DNA of 64,000 bases, taken from Zobellia laminariae (GTDB lineage Bacteria; Bacteroidota; Bacteroidia; Flavobacteriales; Flavobacteriaceae). The notes beneath the pieces are model-generated. The model searched no databases and had not been told where the DNA came from. It saw nothing but the letters and a program-made list of their open reading frames with translations. The position numbers and the translations under genes were made by a program. The number at the start of each line of letters is the position of its first letter. The first letter of the stretch is position 1. Shown here piece by piece: positions 1-8,849 of this stretch. The stretch covers positions 62,001-126,000 of the forward strand of contig NZ_RCNS01000004.1 of the NCBI RefSeq assembly GCF_009725995.1, given 5' to 3'.

Positions 1-1
1 T

Positions 2-379
2 AAAAGAGGGTCTACGCCACTTATTTTGGCAACCTATTATGGTCATATGGAAACTGCAGAATTATTGGTGAACAATGGCGCGGAAATAGATGCTGTAGAT
101 GAATCTGGGAACACGGCTTTAATGGGAGTTTGTTTTAAAGGTTTTACCGCGATTGCAAAAATGCTGATTGAAAAAGGAGCCAACGTAAATGAACGTAATT
201 CTATGGGCGGAACATGCCTTATTTATGCAGCTACTTTTAATAGGCCGGAAATTGCAAAGCTATTACTGGGGAACGGCGCAGATACGACGGTTAAAGATGC
301 TAGAGGAAATACCGCATTGGACCATGCGGAGAACCAGGGTACACCGGAATTAATTAGTTTATTGAGTACGGACAATTAA
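2..379 (+). CDS. Ankyrin-repeat protein, C-terminal part (5' end outside window)
   Basis: The reading frame is open from the left edge, so the true start lies upstream of the window. The 125 visible residues are consecutive ankyrin repeats of about 33 residues. Each shows the family signature of G-x-TPL/TAL turns, A-x-x-G-H or A-x-x-x-R helices and L-L-x-x-G-A-D/N ends (LLVNNGAEIDAVD, LIEKGANVNERN, LLLGNGADTTVKD). Ankyrin stacks bind other proteins; no enzymatic domain is visible. The stop is 12 bases before the NUDIX gene start, so the two may be co-transcribed. In bacteria such proteins are cytosolic or periplasmic, and without the N-terminus I cannot tell whether a signal peptide exists. 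Partner unknown. Confidence 0.9.
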   Translation, partial: KRGSTPLILATYYGHMETAELLVNNGAEIDAVDESGNTALMGVCFKGFTAIAKMLIEKGANVNERNSMGGTCLIYAATFNRPEIAKLLLGNGADTTVKDARGNTALDHAENQGTPELISLLSTDN

Positions 380-391
380 TTTAAAATTGAC

Positions 392-1006
392 ATGAAAGAG
401 TTAGAGCAAATCAAACGAATAAAAGCATTGGCAGAGACGGGCCTTGTGTATGCAGAAGACGAATATAATCGCGAACGTTATGAAGAACTCAAACAGATTG
501 CACTAGAGTTGATGGCTTCCGTGGCTAATCAACCTTTGTCTGTTTTAGAGAATTTCTATATGCCAGTAACGGATTATCCCACTCCAAAAGTTGATGTTCG
601 GGGACTTGTTCTTAACGAAAAAAATCAGGTTTTAATGGCCAAGGAAAGCATTGACGGTAAATGGACAATACCTGGCGGATGGGCAGAAGTTGGTTACACT
701 CCCTCAACTTGTGTCACAAAAGAAATAGAGGAAGAAACTGGGCTAAACACAACTGTAGTTAGGCTGTTAGCGGTGTATGATAAACAATCTCACCCGCATC
801 CTCCACAACCTTTTTATATCTATAAATTATGCTTTCTTTGTCAGCTTACTGGAGGTGAGCTTCATCATGGTTTTGATATGCAAGGTGCTGCTTTTTTTGA
901 TGTTGATGATTTGCCGGAACTTTCAACGGACCGCATTTTAGAATCACAGATAAAGCAATTGTATACCATGGCAGTTGAAAATAAAACGGATGTATATTTT
1001 GATTGA
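392..1006 (+). CDS. NUDIX hydrolase, YjhB-like with N-terminal helical domain
   Basis: This 204-residue cytosolic protein probably hydrolyses a nucleoside diphosphate linked to another group, such as ADP-ribose; the exact substrate is not visible. Residues 1-60 form the helical N-terminal domain of the YjhB-like NUDIX subfamily (NUDIX hydrolase N-terminal). The Nudix box lies at about residues 95-118. It keeps the catalytic core EIEEETGL but has Tyr102 in place of the usual Glu and Lys110 in place of Arg. From memory, that GGWAxVGYxP...K pattern is normal in this subfamily rather than a sign of decay. The gene overlaps the long reading of the next gene by a few bases, suggesting translational coupling with the nitrilase. 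Confidence 0.88.
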   Translation: MKELEQIKRIKALAETGLVYAEDEYNRERYEELKQIALELMASVANQPLSVLENFYMPVTDYPTPKVDVRGLVLNEKNQVLMAKESIDGKWTIPGGWAEVGYTPSTCVTKEIEEETGLNTTVVRLLAVYDKQSHPHPPQPFYIYKLCFLCQLTGGELHHGFDMQGAAFFDVDDLPELSTDRILESQIKQLYTMAVENKTDVYFD

Positions 1007-1014
1007 TTTTTTCT

Positions 1015-1788
1015 ATGGATGAACTATTGAATGTAGCCTTGGTGCAAACCTCACTAGCGTGGGAAGACCCGAAAGCCAACAGAGCAGAATTGGATGCGAA
1101 ATTGGAAGCACTTACTTCTGATATAGATTTAATAGTGCTTCCGGAAATGTTTACGACAGGTTTTACCATGTCTCCCAAAAACATTGAAAAAGAAGAAGGT
1201 CAAAGGACCTTAGCTTGGATGCAGCAAAAAGCGAAAGAAAAAGATGTTGCCATGGCGGGAAGCATTGTTTTCTTTGAAAATGACGCTTATACAAACCGAC
1301 TTCTTTTTGTTGAGCCAGATGGCAAAACCTCAATTTATGATAAACGCCATACATTTACCCTTGCAGGAGAGGATAAAGTCTACCAGGCAGGTAAAGAACG
1401 CCTTATTGTAAATTATAAGGGGTTCAAAATTTGCCCTATGATCTGTTATGATTTACGCTTTCCGGTATGGGCAAGAAATACGGAAGATTATGATATTTTG
1501 ATTTATGTAGCCAATTGGCCGGAACCAAGAATTACCGCATGGGACACACTGCTAAAAGCACGGGCAATTGAAAATATGACTTATTGTATTGGAGTAAATA
1601 GAATAGGCTCTGACGAGGTTGGACATAAATATCCTGGACATTCGGTAGTTTTTGATGGTTTGGGAAAAGAATTGGAATTTTCCGCAAAGGAAGAAATTGT
1701 GACCACCTCTTTATCTAAAAAACATATTCATGAAGTTCGTAATAAACTAAAGTTCTTGAACGACAGAGATCGCTTTACTTTGGAATGA
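1015..1788 (+). CDS. Carbon-nitrogen hydrolase, omega-amidase (YafV/NIT2) type
   Basis: A nitrilase-superfamily enzyme of 257 residues. The catalytic triad is visible: Glu44 (VLPEMFTTGF), Lys110 (YDKRHTFTLAGED) and Cys144 (PMICYDLRFP). The closest known group is omega-amidase, which hydrolyses alpha-ketoglutaramate or alpha-ketosuccinamate left by glutamine transaminases in methionine salvage. I chose the ATG at 1015 over an in-frame TTG at 1003 because homologues begin with a short stretch before the first strand. The start falls 8 bases after the NUDIX stop. The 3' end overlaps the convergent lipoprotein gene by 14 bases. Assignment to omega-amidase rather than a general amidase is inference from the motif spacing. 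Confidence 0.88.
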   Translation: MDELLNVALVQTSLAWEDPKANRAELDAKLEALTSDIDLIVLPEMFTTGFTMSPKNIEKEEGQRTLAWMQQKAKEKDVAMAGSIVFFENDAYTNRLLFVEPDGKTSIYDKRHTFTLAGEDKVYQAGKERLIVNYKGFKICPMICYDLRFPVWARNTEDYDILIYVANWPEPRITAWDTLLKARAIENMTYCIGVNRIGSDEVGHKYPGHSVVFDGLGKELEFSAKEEIVTTSLSKKHIHEVRNKLKFLNDRDRFTLE

Positions 1789-3385
1789 CAAAGGTTTGTT
1801 CCATTTCCCAGTTGGCACGTACCTCAATAACATCTGGATAGTAGCTTATTCTTTCTGGTTGTTGTTTTTTGAGGAAGTTTCCTGTATCCCACTTTTGATT
1901 GCCATTGGTGTCAAAAATTACCCGAATATAGTATTTTGAAGGTTCAATATTATTAAATTCAAACACTTTAGATTCTGTGGCTATAATCTCACGTTTTAAC
2001 TCTCCCTGTTCATCTGTTAATTGAACGATTAAAGGGTATTCGCCTCCTGTAATATTAAATCTCAAATTACCATAATCTGCATAACTTCCGATAGATAAAT
2101 AGTAAGATATGGTATCGTTTGGTTGCTCAAAAAAATCTGTGATAGCACCAGGCAACATATCTAATTGATAACTTTGGTTGGGCTCAATTTCAAAATCGAC
2201 ATCAATCTTATTTTCAATAGTATCTAGTTTAGCGGTAAAGTCTACTGCTAGAGAATCTTGGTTCGTTATGAAAAATAGGGTAGAATCTATAGTACTTATT
2301 GGAGTACTAGCCGATATAAAAAATGGGTCGTTAAAATTAAGGGAGCCACTTTGGTTAGGACTCAGTCTAAGCGAATCAACATCTACTTTTCTACTTTTCA
2401 CGGTAAACGTGTCAATCTTTTCCAGTCTTTCATTAGTAGCTGTAAAGACAATGGAGTCCATTTCATAAGGCGTAAACCAAAAATTAAGTGTGTCCTTACC
2501 TTTTTCTTTTAATATTTTAGTCTTAACAGTATCTGGTATAACCGTTATTGGTTTTATGACAACATCTGCTGCGTCCCCATAATACCCAAACATAATTCGG
2601 TTTTTAGCAACTAAACTTGGTACGGACATGCTATAGTTGGGCACTTCTTTAAAAAGAGTAAGTACATAAGTAGAGTCCGTAGGTAAAGTGATTGTGTCGT
2701 TAAGGAAAGCAATTTTATCCACGTTCTGATCGAACATATTATTCTTTGCCTCGTCTTTTAAAGCAAAAAGTTTGTATTGCCCTTCTTTAAGATTCTTAAG
2801 TTTAAAAATCACCGCGCTATCCAGCGTATTGGTAATATAATTAGGCGGTCTTTTAAAAATAGTAGAATCAGTATAAGCGGTATCAATTTTATATAGCATC
2901 ACACTAATAAAATCATCGGCCTTTTTCTTGAACGCGTCTTTGACAGCTCCGGTAAGACCTAGTGAATCAATATAATCTCCAGTGGAAAAAACATAGGTTA
3001 GAAAACTACTAGGATTACCCTCGTTATTATCTTGAACACTCTGGCCAAAATTAAGCGTATACGTTGTGTTCTCATATAATGTATCCTTGAATTTAATCTC
3101 AACGTACTTGCTAGCAGCACCTTGGGGTTTAATATCTGGCTGATATTTTAAAGGGGGAGAAACGATGAGTTGCTCTTGGATATCTTTAAGCTTAATGAAC
3201 TCATCAAAATAAAGTCGGATACGACTGGCCTTAAAATTAGTAGTCATACTATCCGGTTCAGTCTTTAGAAGAGTAGGAGGGGTAAGGTCTTTGGGCCCTC
3301 CAGTAGGGCTTCCTCTACGGGCACATTGCCACAATACGGCAATAATCATAAATAAAAATAAAAAGGTTACAAACCGGCGGACCAT
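1775..3385 (-). CDS. Lipoprotein with N-terminal SbsA-type Ig-like domain
   Basis: This 536-residue protein starts with a hydrophobic signal followed by a lipobox and Cys (LWQCARRGSPTGGPKD), a form seen repeatedly in Flavobacteriia lipoproteins. The region after it (PPTLLKTEPDSMTTNF, FDEFIKLKD, LIVSPPL, FGQSVQDNNEGN) matches the Big_5/SbsA Ig-like domain. The rest, about residues 140-536, is beta-rich with no catalytic motif that I recognise; the end resembles Ig/transthyretin-like strands (YYIRVIFDTNGNQKWDTGNF). It should be anchored at the outer membrane. It lies head-to-head with nothing and tail-to-tail with the nitrilase gene. Function unknown; a structural or adhesion role is only a guess. 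Confidence 0.85.
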   Translation of the reverse strand: MVRRFVTFLFLFMIIAVLWQCARRGSPTGGPKDLTPPTLLKTEPDSMTTNFKASRIRLYFDEFIKLKDIQEQLIVSPPLKYQPDIKPQGAASKYVEIKFKDTLYENTTYTLNFGQSVQDNNEGNPSSFLTYVFSTGDYIDSLGLTGAVKDAFKKKADDFISVMLYKIDTAYTDSTIFKRPPNYITNTLDSAVIFKLKNLKEGQYKLFALKDEAKNNMFDQNVDKIAFLNDTITLPTDSTYVLTLFKEVPNYSMSVPSLVAKNRIMFGYYGDAADVVIKPITVIPDTVKTKILKEKGKDTLNFWFTPYEMDSIVFTATNERLEKIDTFTVKSRKVDVDSLRLSPNQSGSLNFNDPFFISASTPISTIDSTLFFITNQDSLAVDFTAKLDTIENKIDVDFEIEPNQSYQLDMLPGAITDFFEQPNDTISYYLSIGSYADYGNLRFNITGGEYPLIVQLTDEQGELKREIIATESKVFEFNNIEPSKYYIRVIFDTNGNQKWDTGNFLKKQQPERISYYPDVIEVRANWEMEQTFVIPK

Positions 3386-3435
3386 ATGACTAAACTATAG
3401 CACAAAGAAACAACTAATTTTCTTTAATTCCACAC

Positions 3436-4131
3436 TTATGGCACTACGGCCATACTAGTAATGTATAGCGTGGTATTTGTTGCTTGGGCCAGTGTTCTAG
3501 CACAAATTTCCATAGTAGCACCAGTGGTAATTACATCATCTACAAGAAGAATGTGTTTGTCTTTTAAATAGTCTGGGTCTGATAGTGTATATAGATCCTT
3601 GGTGTTTTGCCATCTACCAATTCTTCCTTTTTTAGTCTGTGTTTTTGTGTTGGCCGTTTTAATCAGAAGGTTATCTGCATATTCAGCTTCTAGATGGAAG
3701 GCCAGTCTTTGGGCAAAAGAAGCTACTTGGTTGTACCCGCGTTGTCTAAGTTTTTTCTTGTGCAAAGGAACGGGAATAATAAGGTCTATGGTATTTAGGA
3801 GTTCATTATTCTCTTTTAGGATTTGCCCATACCAATCTCCTAAAAATGTAGCTACTTCTTCTTGGTTTTTGTACTTTAAATGATGAATAAGCTCGCGAAC
3901 AATACCCTTTTCAGAGAAAAAAAGCATCGAACTTGCTTTTTTTATGTTAATTCTACCATAAAATATACGGTCAACTGGGTTTTCATCGTTAAAAGTGTAA
4001 TCGGTAAGCGGCAAATCGTTTCGGCAAATGGTACAGAGGAGTTTCTCTCCTCCGTTTAAATGAGCATTACATCCAAAACACACCCTTGGTGCTAAGACCG
4101 AATTAATATCATTTAGTATATTTGTTAACAT
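3436..4131 (-). CDS. ComF-family phosphoribosyltransferase-like protein
   Basis: A ComF/GntX-family protein, linked in other bacteria to natural DNA uptake. The N-terminus has a four-cysteine zinc site (Cys18, Cys21, Cys33, Cys36 counted from the chosen start). The C-terminus has the PRPP-binding loop of type I phosphoribosyltransferases (LLVDDVITTGATM), and DLIIPVPLHKKKLRQRGYNQ is typical of the family. I prefer the ATG at 4131 (231 residues) to an in-frame TTG at 4143, which adds only four residues. The gene is divergent from the coiled-coil membrane gene at 4189. No substrate can be read off; the catalytic ability of ComF proteins is generally unclear. Confidence 0.9.
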   Translation of the reverse strand: MLTNILNDINSVLAPRVCFGCNAHLNGGEKLLCTICRNDLPLTDYTFNDENPVDRIFYGRINIKKASSMLFFSEKGIVRELIHHLKYKNQEEVATFLGDWYGQILKENNELLNTIDLIIPVPLHKKKLRQRGYNQVASFAQRLAFHLEAEYADNLLIKTANTKTQTKKGRIGRWQNTKDLYTLSDPDYLKDKHILLVDDVITTGATMEICARTLAQATNTTLYITSMAVVP

Positions 4132-4188
4132 TTCAAACACCAAACCTTTTGCCTTTGTGCAAGCTACTTAAAAGCCCCACACGCCCCA

Positions 4189-5085
4189 ATGGACGTTCAA
4201 GATACTAAATTTAACTACAAAATAATACTTACTGCACTAGTTGCGGTTCTCATAGGTATCTTAATAGCATTTTACTATAGCTATGCCCAATCTAGAAGTC
4301 AAATCATGTATCTAGAACAGGAGAAAGAACTACTTGTTAAGGATCTTACTATAATGAGAACTGATGTTGATAGACTTTCAGCGCTCAACGAAGTAAATGA
4401 AATTGAACTGGAAAGCTCAAAATATAGGGTGCAACAATTGTTAGATTCTGTTGGCCGATTAAACTTCACTGTAGAAAAATTAAGAGAATATAAAACTGAG
4501 TTACGTAGGTTAGAGGCAAAGAATGATAGTTTGAAGCTTAAGAACAACTTCTTACGATACAATAACATGTTACTTTCCGATAAGTACGAGGAAACAAAAA
4601 AACAGATAGAAGTTTTAAGGGGCAAAAGTAGTTCCCTTGCCGAGGCAGAAGCGCTTCAGAGAAAAAAAATAAGTGAGCTAAATAAAGAGCTCAAAGCAAA
4701 GAAATATTTGGCTTTACAAAATACAGAAGGCAGTGGTTTTAGATTGCGTTCCGGTAAGCCTATTAAAACAAATAAAGCATCGCTTATAGAAAAGCTTCGC
4801 GGTTGTGTTACCGTAGCAGCAGATGGCCATGAATTAAATGCCGAAAAGGTAGTTTATTTTCAATTCTTAGGTCCAAATATGCGAGTTATTGAAGATAATG
4901 CCAATACTATTGCGGTAAATGGTAATATTTATAGTAAACGAGTAGAGTTTACTTTTAGTGGAGAAGAGACTAACGTCTGCGACTTCATTACCCTGCCCCA
5001 AGGCTCTTTGGAGGAAGGTATCTATAGGCTTAACGTTTTTGAAAACCAAAAACTTCTATCCTCAAGTGAATTTGAACTAAAATAA
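4189..5085 (+). CDS. Membrane-anchored coiled-coil protein of unknown function
   Basis: No family recognised. The 298-residue protein has one membrane segment at about residues 12-30 (IILTALVAVLIGILIAFYY), then a long heptad-rich coiled coil to about residue 180, then a compact beta-rich C-terminal domain of about 110 residues (CVTVAADGHELNAEKVVYFQ ... EEGIYRLNVFENQKLL). The layout, a cytosolic tip, a single TM, a rod and a globular head, suggests a periplasmic spacer protein. The head reads like a small Ig-like or carbohydrate-binding fold but no motif supports a ligand. It is divergent from comF and 37 bases upstream of glyQS, whose own promoter box lies in that gap. Confidence 0.75.
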   Translation: MDVQDTKFNYKIILTALVAVLIGILIAFYYSYAQSRSQIMYLEQEKELLVKDLTIMRTDVDRLSALNEVNEIELESSKYRVQQLLDSVGRLNFTVEKLREYKTELRRLEAKNDSLKLKNNFLRYNNMLLSDKYEETKKQIEVLRGKSSSLAEAEALQRKKISELNKELKAKKYLALQNTEGSGFRLRSGKPIKTNKASLIEKLRGCVTVAADGHELNAEKVVYFQFLGPNMRVIEDNANTIAVNGNIYSKRVEFTFSGEETNVCDFITLPQGSLEEGIYRLNVFENQKLLSSSEFELK

Positions 5086-5110
5086 ATTTTCTGTCATTGC
5101 CCTAATATTC

Positions 5111-5118
5111 TATTTTTG
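5111..5118 (+). promoter_or_regulatory. Putative -7 box (TATTTTTG) for glyQS
   Basis: An exact match to the Bacteroidota -7 consensus TAnnTTTG, ending only 4 bases before the glyQS ATG, so the transcript may start at or next to the start codon. No clear -33 TTTG element was found at the expected distance. Confidence 0.45.
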
Positions 5119-5122
5119 CCGC

Positions 5123-6673
5123 ATGGCAAAACAAGAAGACGATTTTAAGAGGGTAATTTCCCATGCAAAGGAATATGGTTATGTATTCCAATCTAGTGAA
5201 ATTTATGACGGATTAAGTGCCGTTTACGATTACGCGCAGAACGGTTCTGAACTCAAAAAAAATATAAGGGAGTATTGGTGGATGGCTATGGTACAGCTAA
5301 ATGAAAATATTGTGGGTATTGATTCCGCAATTTTCATGCACCCTACTACTTGGAAAGCTTCCGGTCATGTAGATGCCTTTAGTGATCCATTAATAGATAA
5401 TAAAGATTCTAAAAAAAGATACCGTGCAGATGTGCTCGTTGAAGATCACGTAGCAAAAATTGAAGGTAAGATAGAAAAAGAAGTAGCCAAGGCAGCTAAA
5501 CGTTTTGGTGATAAGTTTGATAAGGAGCAATTTCTAGCAACTAACCCAAGAGTTGTAGATTATCAAGAACAAGCAACGACCATTTTAAAAAGGTTGGGTC
5601 AATCTTTGGAAAAAGAAGACTTAGCAGATGTCAAAAGACTGATTGAGGAGTTAGATATTGCTTGTCCTATGTCAGGTTCCAAGAATTGGACGGATGTTAA
5701 ACAGTTTAACCTTATGTTCGGGACTAAACTGGGAGCTACTACAGAGACCGCAATGGATTTGTATTTACGCCCTGAGACTGCTCAAGGTATTTTTGTAAAC
5801 TTCTTGAATGTTCAGAAAACAGGTAGAATGAAAATTCCCTTTGGTATAGCCCAAACAGGAAAAGCATTTCGTAATGAAATCGTTGCACGACAGTTTATCT
5901 TTCGTATGCGCGAGTTTGAACAGATGGAAATGCAATACTTCATTAAACCGGGTACGCAGCAAGAATGGTATGATAAATGGAAAGAGAAGCGCATGAAATG
6001 GCATCTTTCTTTAGGAATGGGACAAGACAGCTATCGTTTCCATGATCATGAGAAATTAGCTCATTATGCCGATGCGGCATCAGATATAGAATTCCGCTTT
6101 CCTTTTGGATTTAAAGAACTTGAAGGGATACACTCACGAACCGATTTTGATCTATCCAGTCACGAGAAATTTTCTGGTAAAAAACTACAATATTTTGATC
6201 CTGAAACTCGGGAAAGTTATGTGCCATATGTGCTCGAGACTTCTATTGGTCTAGATCGTATGTTCTTGGCTGTTTTTTCTAATTCTTTAAAAGAAGAAGA
6301 ACTAGAGAATGGAACAACTAGAACGGTCTTAAAATTACCTGCTGTTTTGGCTCCTACCAAAGCTGCAATATTTCCGTTGGTTAAAAAAGATGGCTTACCT
6401 GAGATTGCACATGAGATTATAGAAAATCTTAAATGGGATTTTAATGTGATATATGATGAGAAAGATGCTGTTGGACGTCGTTATAGAAGACAAGATGCTA
6501 ATGGTACTCCTTTCTGTATAACTGTTGATCATCAAACAAAAGAAGATAATACGGTAACTATTCGTCATCGTGATTCTATGGAGCAAGAACGTGTTGAAAT
6601 ATCGGAATTAAAATCTATTATCCATGCTGCTGTAGATATGAAGGGTTGGCTAATGAAGATGGAAGAGTCTTAG
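5123..6673 (+). CDS. glyS: Glycine--tRNA ligase, dimeric eukaryote-like class II type
   Basis: The enzyme charges tRNA-Gly with glycine in the cytosol. The 516-residue length and sequence match the single-chain (alpha2) glycyl-tRNA synthetase and not the alpha2beta2 type. The N-terminal signature YGYVFQSSEIYDGLSAVYDY, class II motif 2 (AFRNEIVARQFIFRMREFEQ) and the motif 3 region (ETSIGLDRMFLAVF) are all present. A helical anticodon-binding domain closes the protein (ALAPTKAAIFPLV region onward). The start is fixed by the conserved N-terminus and the promoter box just ahead. The stop shares the bases TTAG with the stop of the convergent TonB receptor gene. Essential housekeeping gene. Confidence 0.97.
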   Translation: MAKQEDDFKRVISHAKEYGYVFQSSEIYDGLSAVYDYAQNGSELKKNIREYWWMAMVQLNENIVGIDSAIFMHPTTWKASGHVDAFSDPLIDNKDSKKRYRADVLVEDHVAKIEGKIEKEVAKAAKRFGDKFDKEQFLATNPRVVDYQEQATTILKRLGQSLEKEDLADVKRLIEELDIACPMSGSKNWTDVKQFNLMFGTKLGATTETAMDLYLRPETAQGIFVNFLNVQKTGRMKIPFGIAQTGKAFRNEIVARQFIFRMREFEQMEMQYFIKPGTQQEWYDKWKEKRMKWHLSLGMGQDSYRFHDHEKLAHYADAASDIEFRFPFGFKELEGIHSRTDFDLSSHEKFSGKKLQYFDPETRESYVPYVLETSIGLDRMFLAVFSNSLKEEELENGTTRTVLKLPAVLAPTKAAIFPLVKKDGLPEIAHEIIENLKWDFNVIYDEKDAVGRRYRRQDANGTPFCITVDHQTKEDNTVTIRHRDSMEQERVEISELKSIIHAAVDMKGWLMKMEES

Positions 6674-8751
6674 ATCTGTATACCTAATTTAAGGCCTCCG
6701 TACCAATTAAGTCCATTTCCGGGGTAATAATAGCGTGGCTCACTGCCACCAAATCCTGTAGCGTTAATTAGAACCGATTGGGCATATTTCGTATCAAAAA
6801 TATTATTGATACCGAGATTAAGCCCAATCGTGAAACGCGAGGATAATTCCTTTCTATATCCAATTTTTGTGTTAAGAACATTGAATGCATCACTGTATAA
6901 CGTGTTAGCATCTGTCAGAGATATTTTGTCTACATATTGGTGAGTGGTATTCCAATAGAATCCGTTGTTCATTTGCATCTGAAGACCAGAATTTAATCGG
7001 TTTTTTGGCACACCTGTTAACGGGTTTCCAGAAAAATCATTTTCTCCATCAATAAATTCTACAAAGCTGAAATCGCTCAAAGTGTAATTTATAAACGGTC
7101 TTAGTTGAAGTTGAGGTGTGAGTGCAATAGTGTAGCTTAATTCTAAGTCTATTCCTTGGTGTTTGGTGCTTCCTGCATTTTTTCCAATGTACTGGTCTTC
7201 ACCAATTCTTTGGTTCACCAAAAGGTTTTCAATATCCATGCGATAGACGGCTAGGTCTAGGTGAAGTTTTTTCTTGAAGAAATTAAACTGACCTCCAAGT
7301 TCATAATTAATGCCTGTTTCTTGAGCTATGTCCGGGTTGATGACACCTTCTGGAGTTAATGATCTTTCTAGACTTGGATTAGAAAAGCCGCGGCTAATAT
7401 TGGCGTATATAAAATGGTACTCGTTCAGTTTGTAATTTAAATCAAGGCTCGGTAGTACTATAGCTTTAAAGTCGCGTTTAGCATTTTTGTTATAAGAACC
7501 TGAATTGAATTTGTCTCTAAAATCATAATGGGTCTTGTTGATATTTAGGCCTATTTGGGCAGTGAACTGATCTGTAAGGGGAAGCGTTAAGGAGCCAAAA
7601 CCATTAAGTTTTCTGCGAAATTCTTTATTATCACTAATTCGCCCTCCCTTTAAGCTGCTATTACCGTTATTCTCTTCGTATAGATTATCAAACGTACCCC
7701 AATTGTATTCATCTTTATAAAGTTCGGCTCCAAAAGTGTATTCTGCTTTTCGCTGTAGAAAATTAAAGTTCCCAAGAAATCGGCTTCTAAAACCATAGCC
7801 ATTGGTAATTTCATCCAAGATATTGAATGGCCTAGGTTCATAATGGTCAAGATAGGTATAGAAAATACTTGTGGTGTTTTCTAAGCTAGAGCTAAATTCA
7901 TGCTGGTATGAGAATCCGGCTAAAGTATAATTGTTGTCTTCAAAGCCTTGTGCAGATTTCCAAGTGAAAGCTGCTTGTTTTGGGTCTTCATCAAATGCAG
8001 AGCGACTTATGGAGCTAGGTATTTGAGCTGAATAATCAATGTGGTTTAGTAAAAATGAAACCTTATTTTTTGAGTTAATTTTATACGATGTATTTACTAA
8101 AATCCCATCGCGTTCAAACCTGTTATTCTCACGGTAACCATCAGTTTCCATATGTCCATAACTAACCATTAAAGAAAGCTTGGTGTCTGAATGAGAAAAG
8201 CTAAGATTATTTTTCAAAAGCCCGTATGAACCTGTTGTAAAATTATTTTCAAGGCTAGTAGCTTCCTTTGTGTTTTCTCCTGAATGAAGAATAATGGCTC
8301 CCCCAAGACCTGTGCCGTAAGCAGTGCCTTTTGGCCCTTTAATAACCTCTATACCGTCTAAATTTTCTAAATCGTAAGTCTCGATGGTAGAGGAACCTGT
8401 TCCATTTGTCAAAGGAATGTCATTATAATAAAGCTGAAGTTTGTCTGTCCCATACTGGGAACGAGCCCCAATACCCCTAATTGTTATTTTGTTAGTATTC
8501 AAAGCTCCGGAGAGAACGAATACCCCGGGAATTTGATTGATAGCCGAAACCATATCTATGGGACTATAATTTTGAAAGCTTTTTGTATCAATGACAGAAG
8601 ACGGAACAATTCCAGTTGCATTTTTAGTTAGAACGGTATCGGTTAGGATTACTTCCTCTAACACGGTTATACTATCTTTTTGTGACGGGCTTTGAGCCTT
8701 TGTAATTTGTGTAAGAAAAATGGAAAATAGGGCTAGAAAAAAGGACTTCAT
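6670..8751 (-). CDS. TonB-dependent outer-membrane receptor, FecA-like
   Basis: A 693-residue receptor for energised uptake across the outer membrane. A signal peptide (ending KAQ near residue 19) is followed by the plug domain, roughly residues 35-165, with the usual IRGIGARSQYGTDKLQLYYN and GIEVIKGPKGTAYGTGLGG motifs. A 22-strand-type barrel follows and ends in an aromatic-flanked strand (NWYGGLKLGIQI). There is no N-terminal CarboxypepD_reg domain, unlike the receptor at 20.7 kb. The pattern is closest to siderophore/ferric-citrate receptors, so iron is the likeliest cargo, but no ligand genes are adjacent. It stands alone and is convergent with glyQS. Substrate assignment is weak. Confidence 0.92.
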   Translation of the reverse strand: MKSFFLALFSIFLTQITKAQSPSQKDSITVLEEVILTDTVLTKNATGIVPSSVIDTKSFQNYSPIDMVSAINQIPGVFVLSGALNTNKITIRGIGARSQYGTDKLQLYYNDIPLTNGTGSSTIETYDLENLDGIEVIKGPKGTAYGTGLGGAIILHSGENTKEATSLENNFTTGSYGLLKNNLSFSHSDTKLSLMVSYGHMETDGYRENNRFERDGILVNTSYKINSKNKVSFLLNHIDYSAQIPSSISRSAFDEDPKQAAFTWKSAQGFEDNNYTLAGFSYQHEFSSSLENTTSIFYTYLDHYEPRPFNILDEITNGYGFRSRFLGNFNFLQRKAEYTFGAELYKDEYNWGTFDNLYEENNGNSSLKGGRISDNKEFRRKLNGFGSLTLPLTDQFTAQIGLNINKTHYDFRDKFNSGSYNKNAKRDFKAIVLPSLDLNYKLNEYHFIYANISRGFSNPSLERSLTPEGVINPDIAQETGINYELGGQFNFFKKKLHLDLAVYRMDIENLLVNQRIGEDQYIGKNAGSTKHQGIDLELSYTIALTPQLQLRPFINYTLSDFSFVEFIDGENDFSGNPLTGVPKNRLNSGLQMQMNNGFYWNTTHQYVDKISLTDANTLYSDAFNVLNTKIGYRKELSSRFTIGLNLGINNIFDTKYAQSVLINATGFGGSEPRYYYPGNGLNWYGGLKLGIQI

Positions 8752-8774
8752 TTAGGGCTTTTGTTAGAAGAACC

Positions 8775-8782
8775 CAAAAATA
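8775..8782 (-). promoter_or_regulatory. Putative -7 box for the TonB receptor gene
   Basis: Read on the minus strand this is TATTTTTG, an exact TAnnTTTG match, 23 bases before the receptor start codon. No convincing -33 element was seen. Confidence 0.4.
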
Positions 8783-8822
8783 ACAAACTTCAGGGGCTTC
8801 TTGGTTCACATTGCTTATTTTC

Positions 8823-8847
8823 GTAAAAAAAGTAAAAAAAGTAAAAA
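8823..8847 (+). repeat. Short A-tract tandem repeat before exonuclease III
   Basis: Two copies of GT followed by seven A, then GT with five A, lie directly before the GTG start of the exonuclease gene. The 9-base unit and A7 runs are the kind of sequence that slips during replication. Confidence 0.7.
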
Positions 8848-8849
8848 TC

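Noticed and set aside
392..1006. Degenerate Nudix box (Tyr for Glu, Lys for Arg) as a sign of a dead enzyme
   Set aside because: The same replacements are typical, as I recall, of the YjhB-like subfamily with the helical N-terminal domain, and the EExxEE core is kept.
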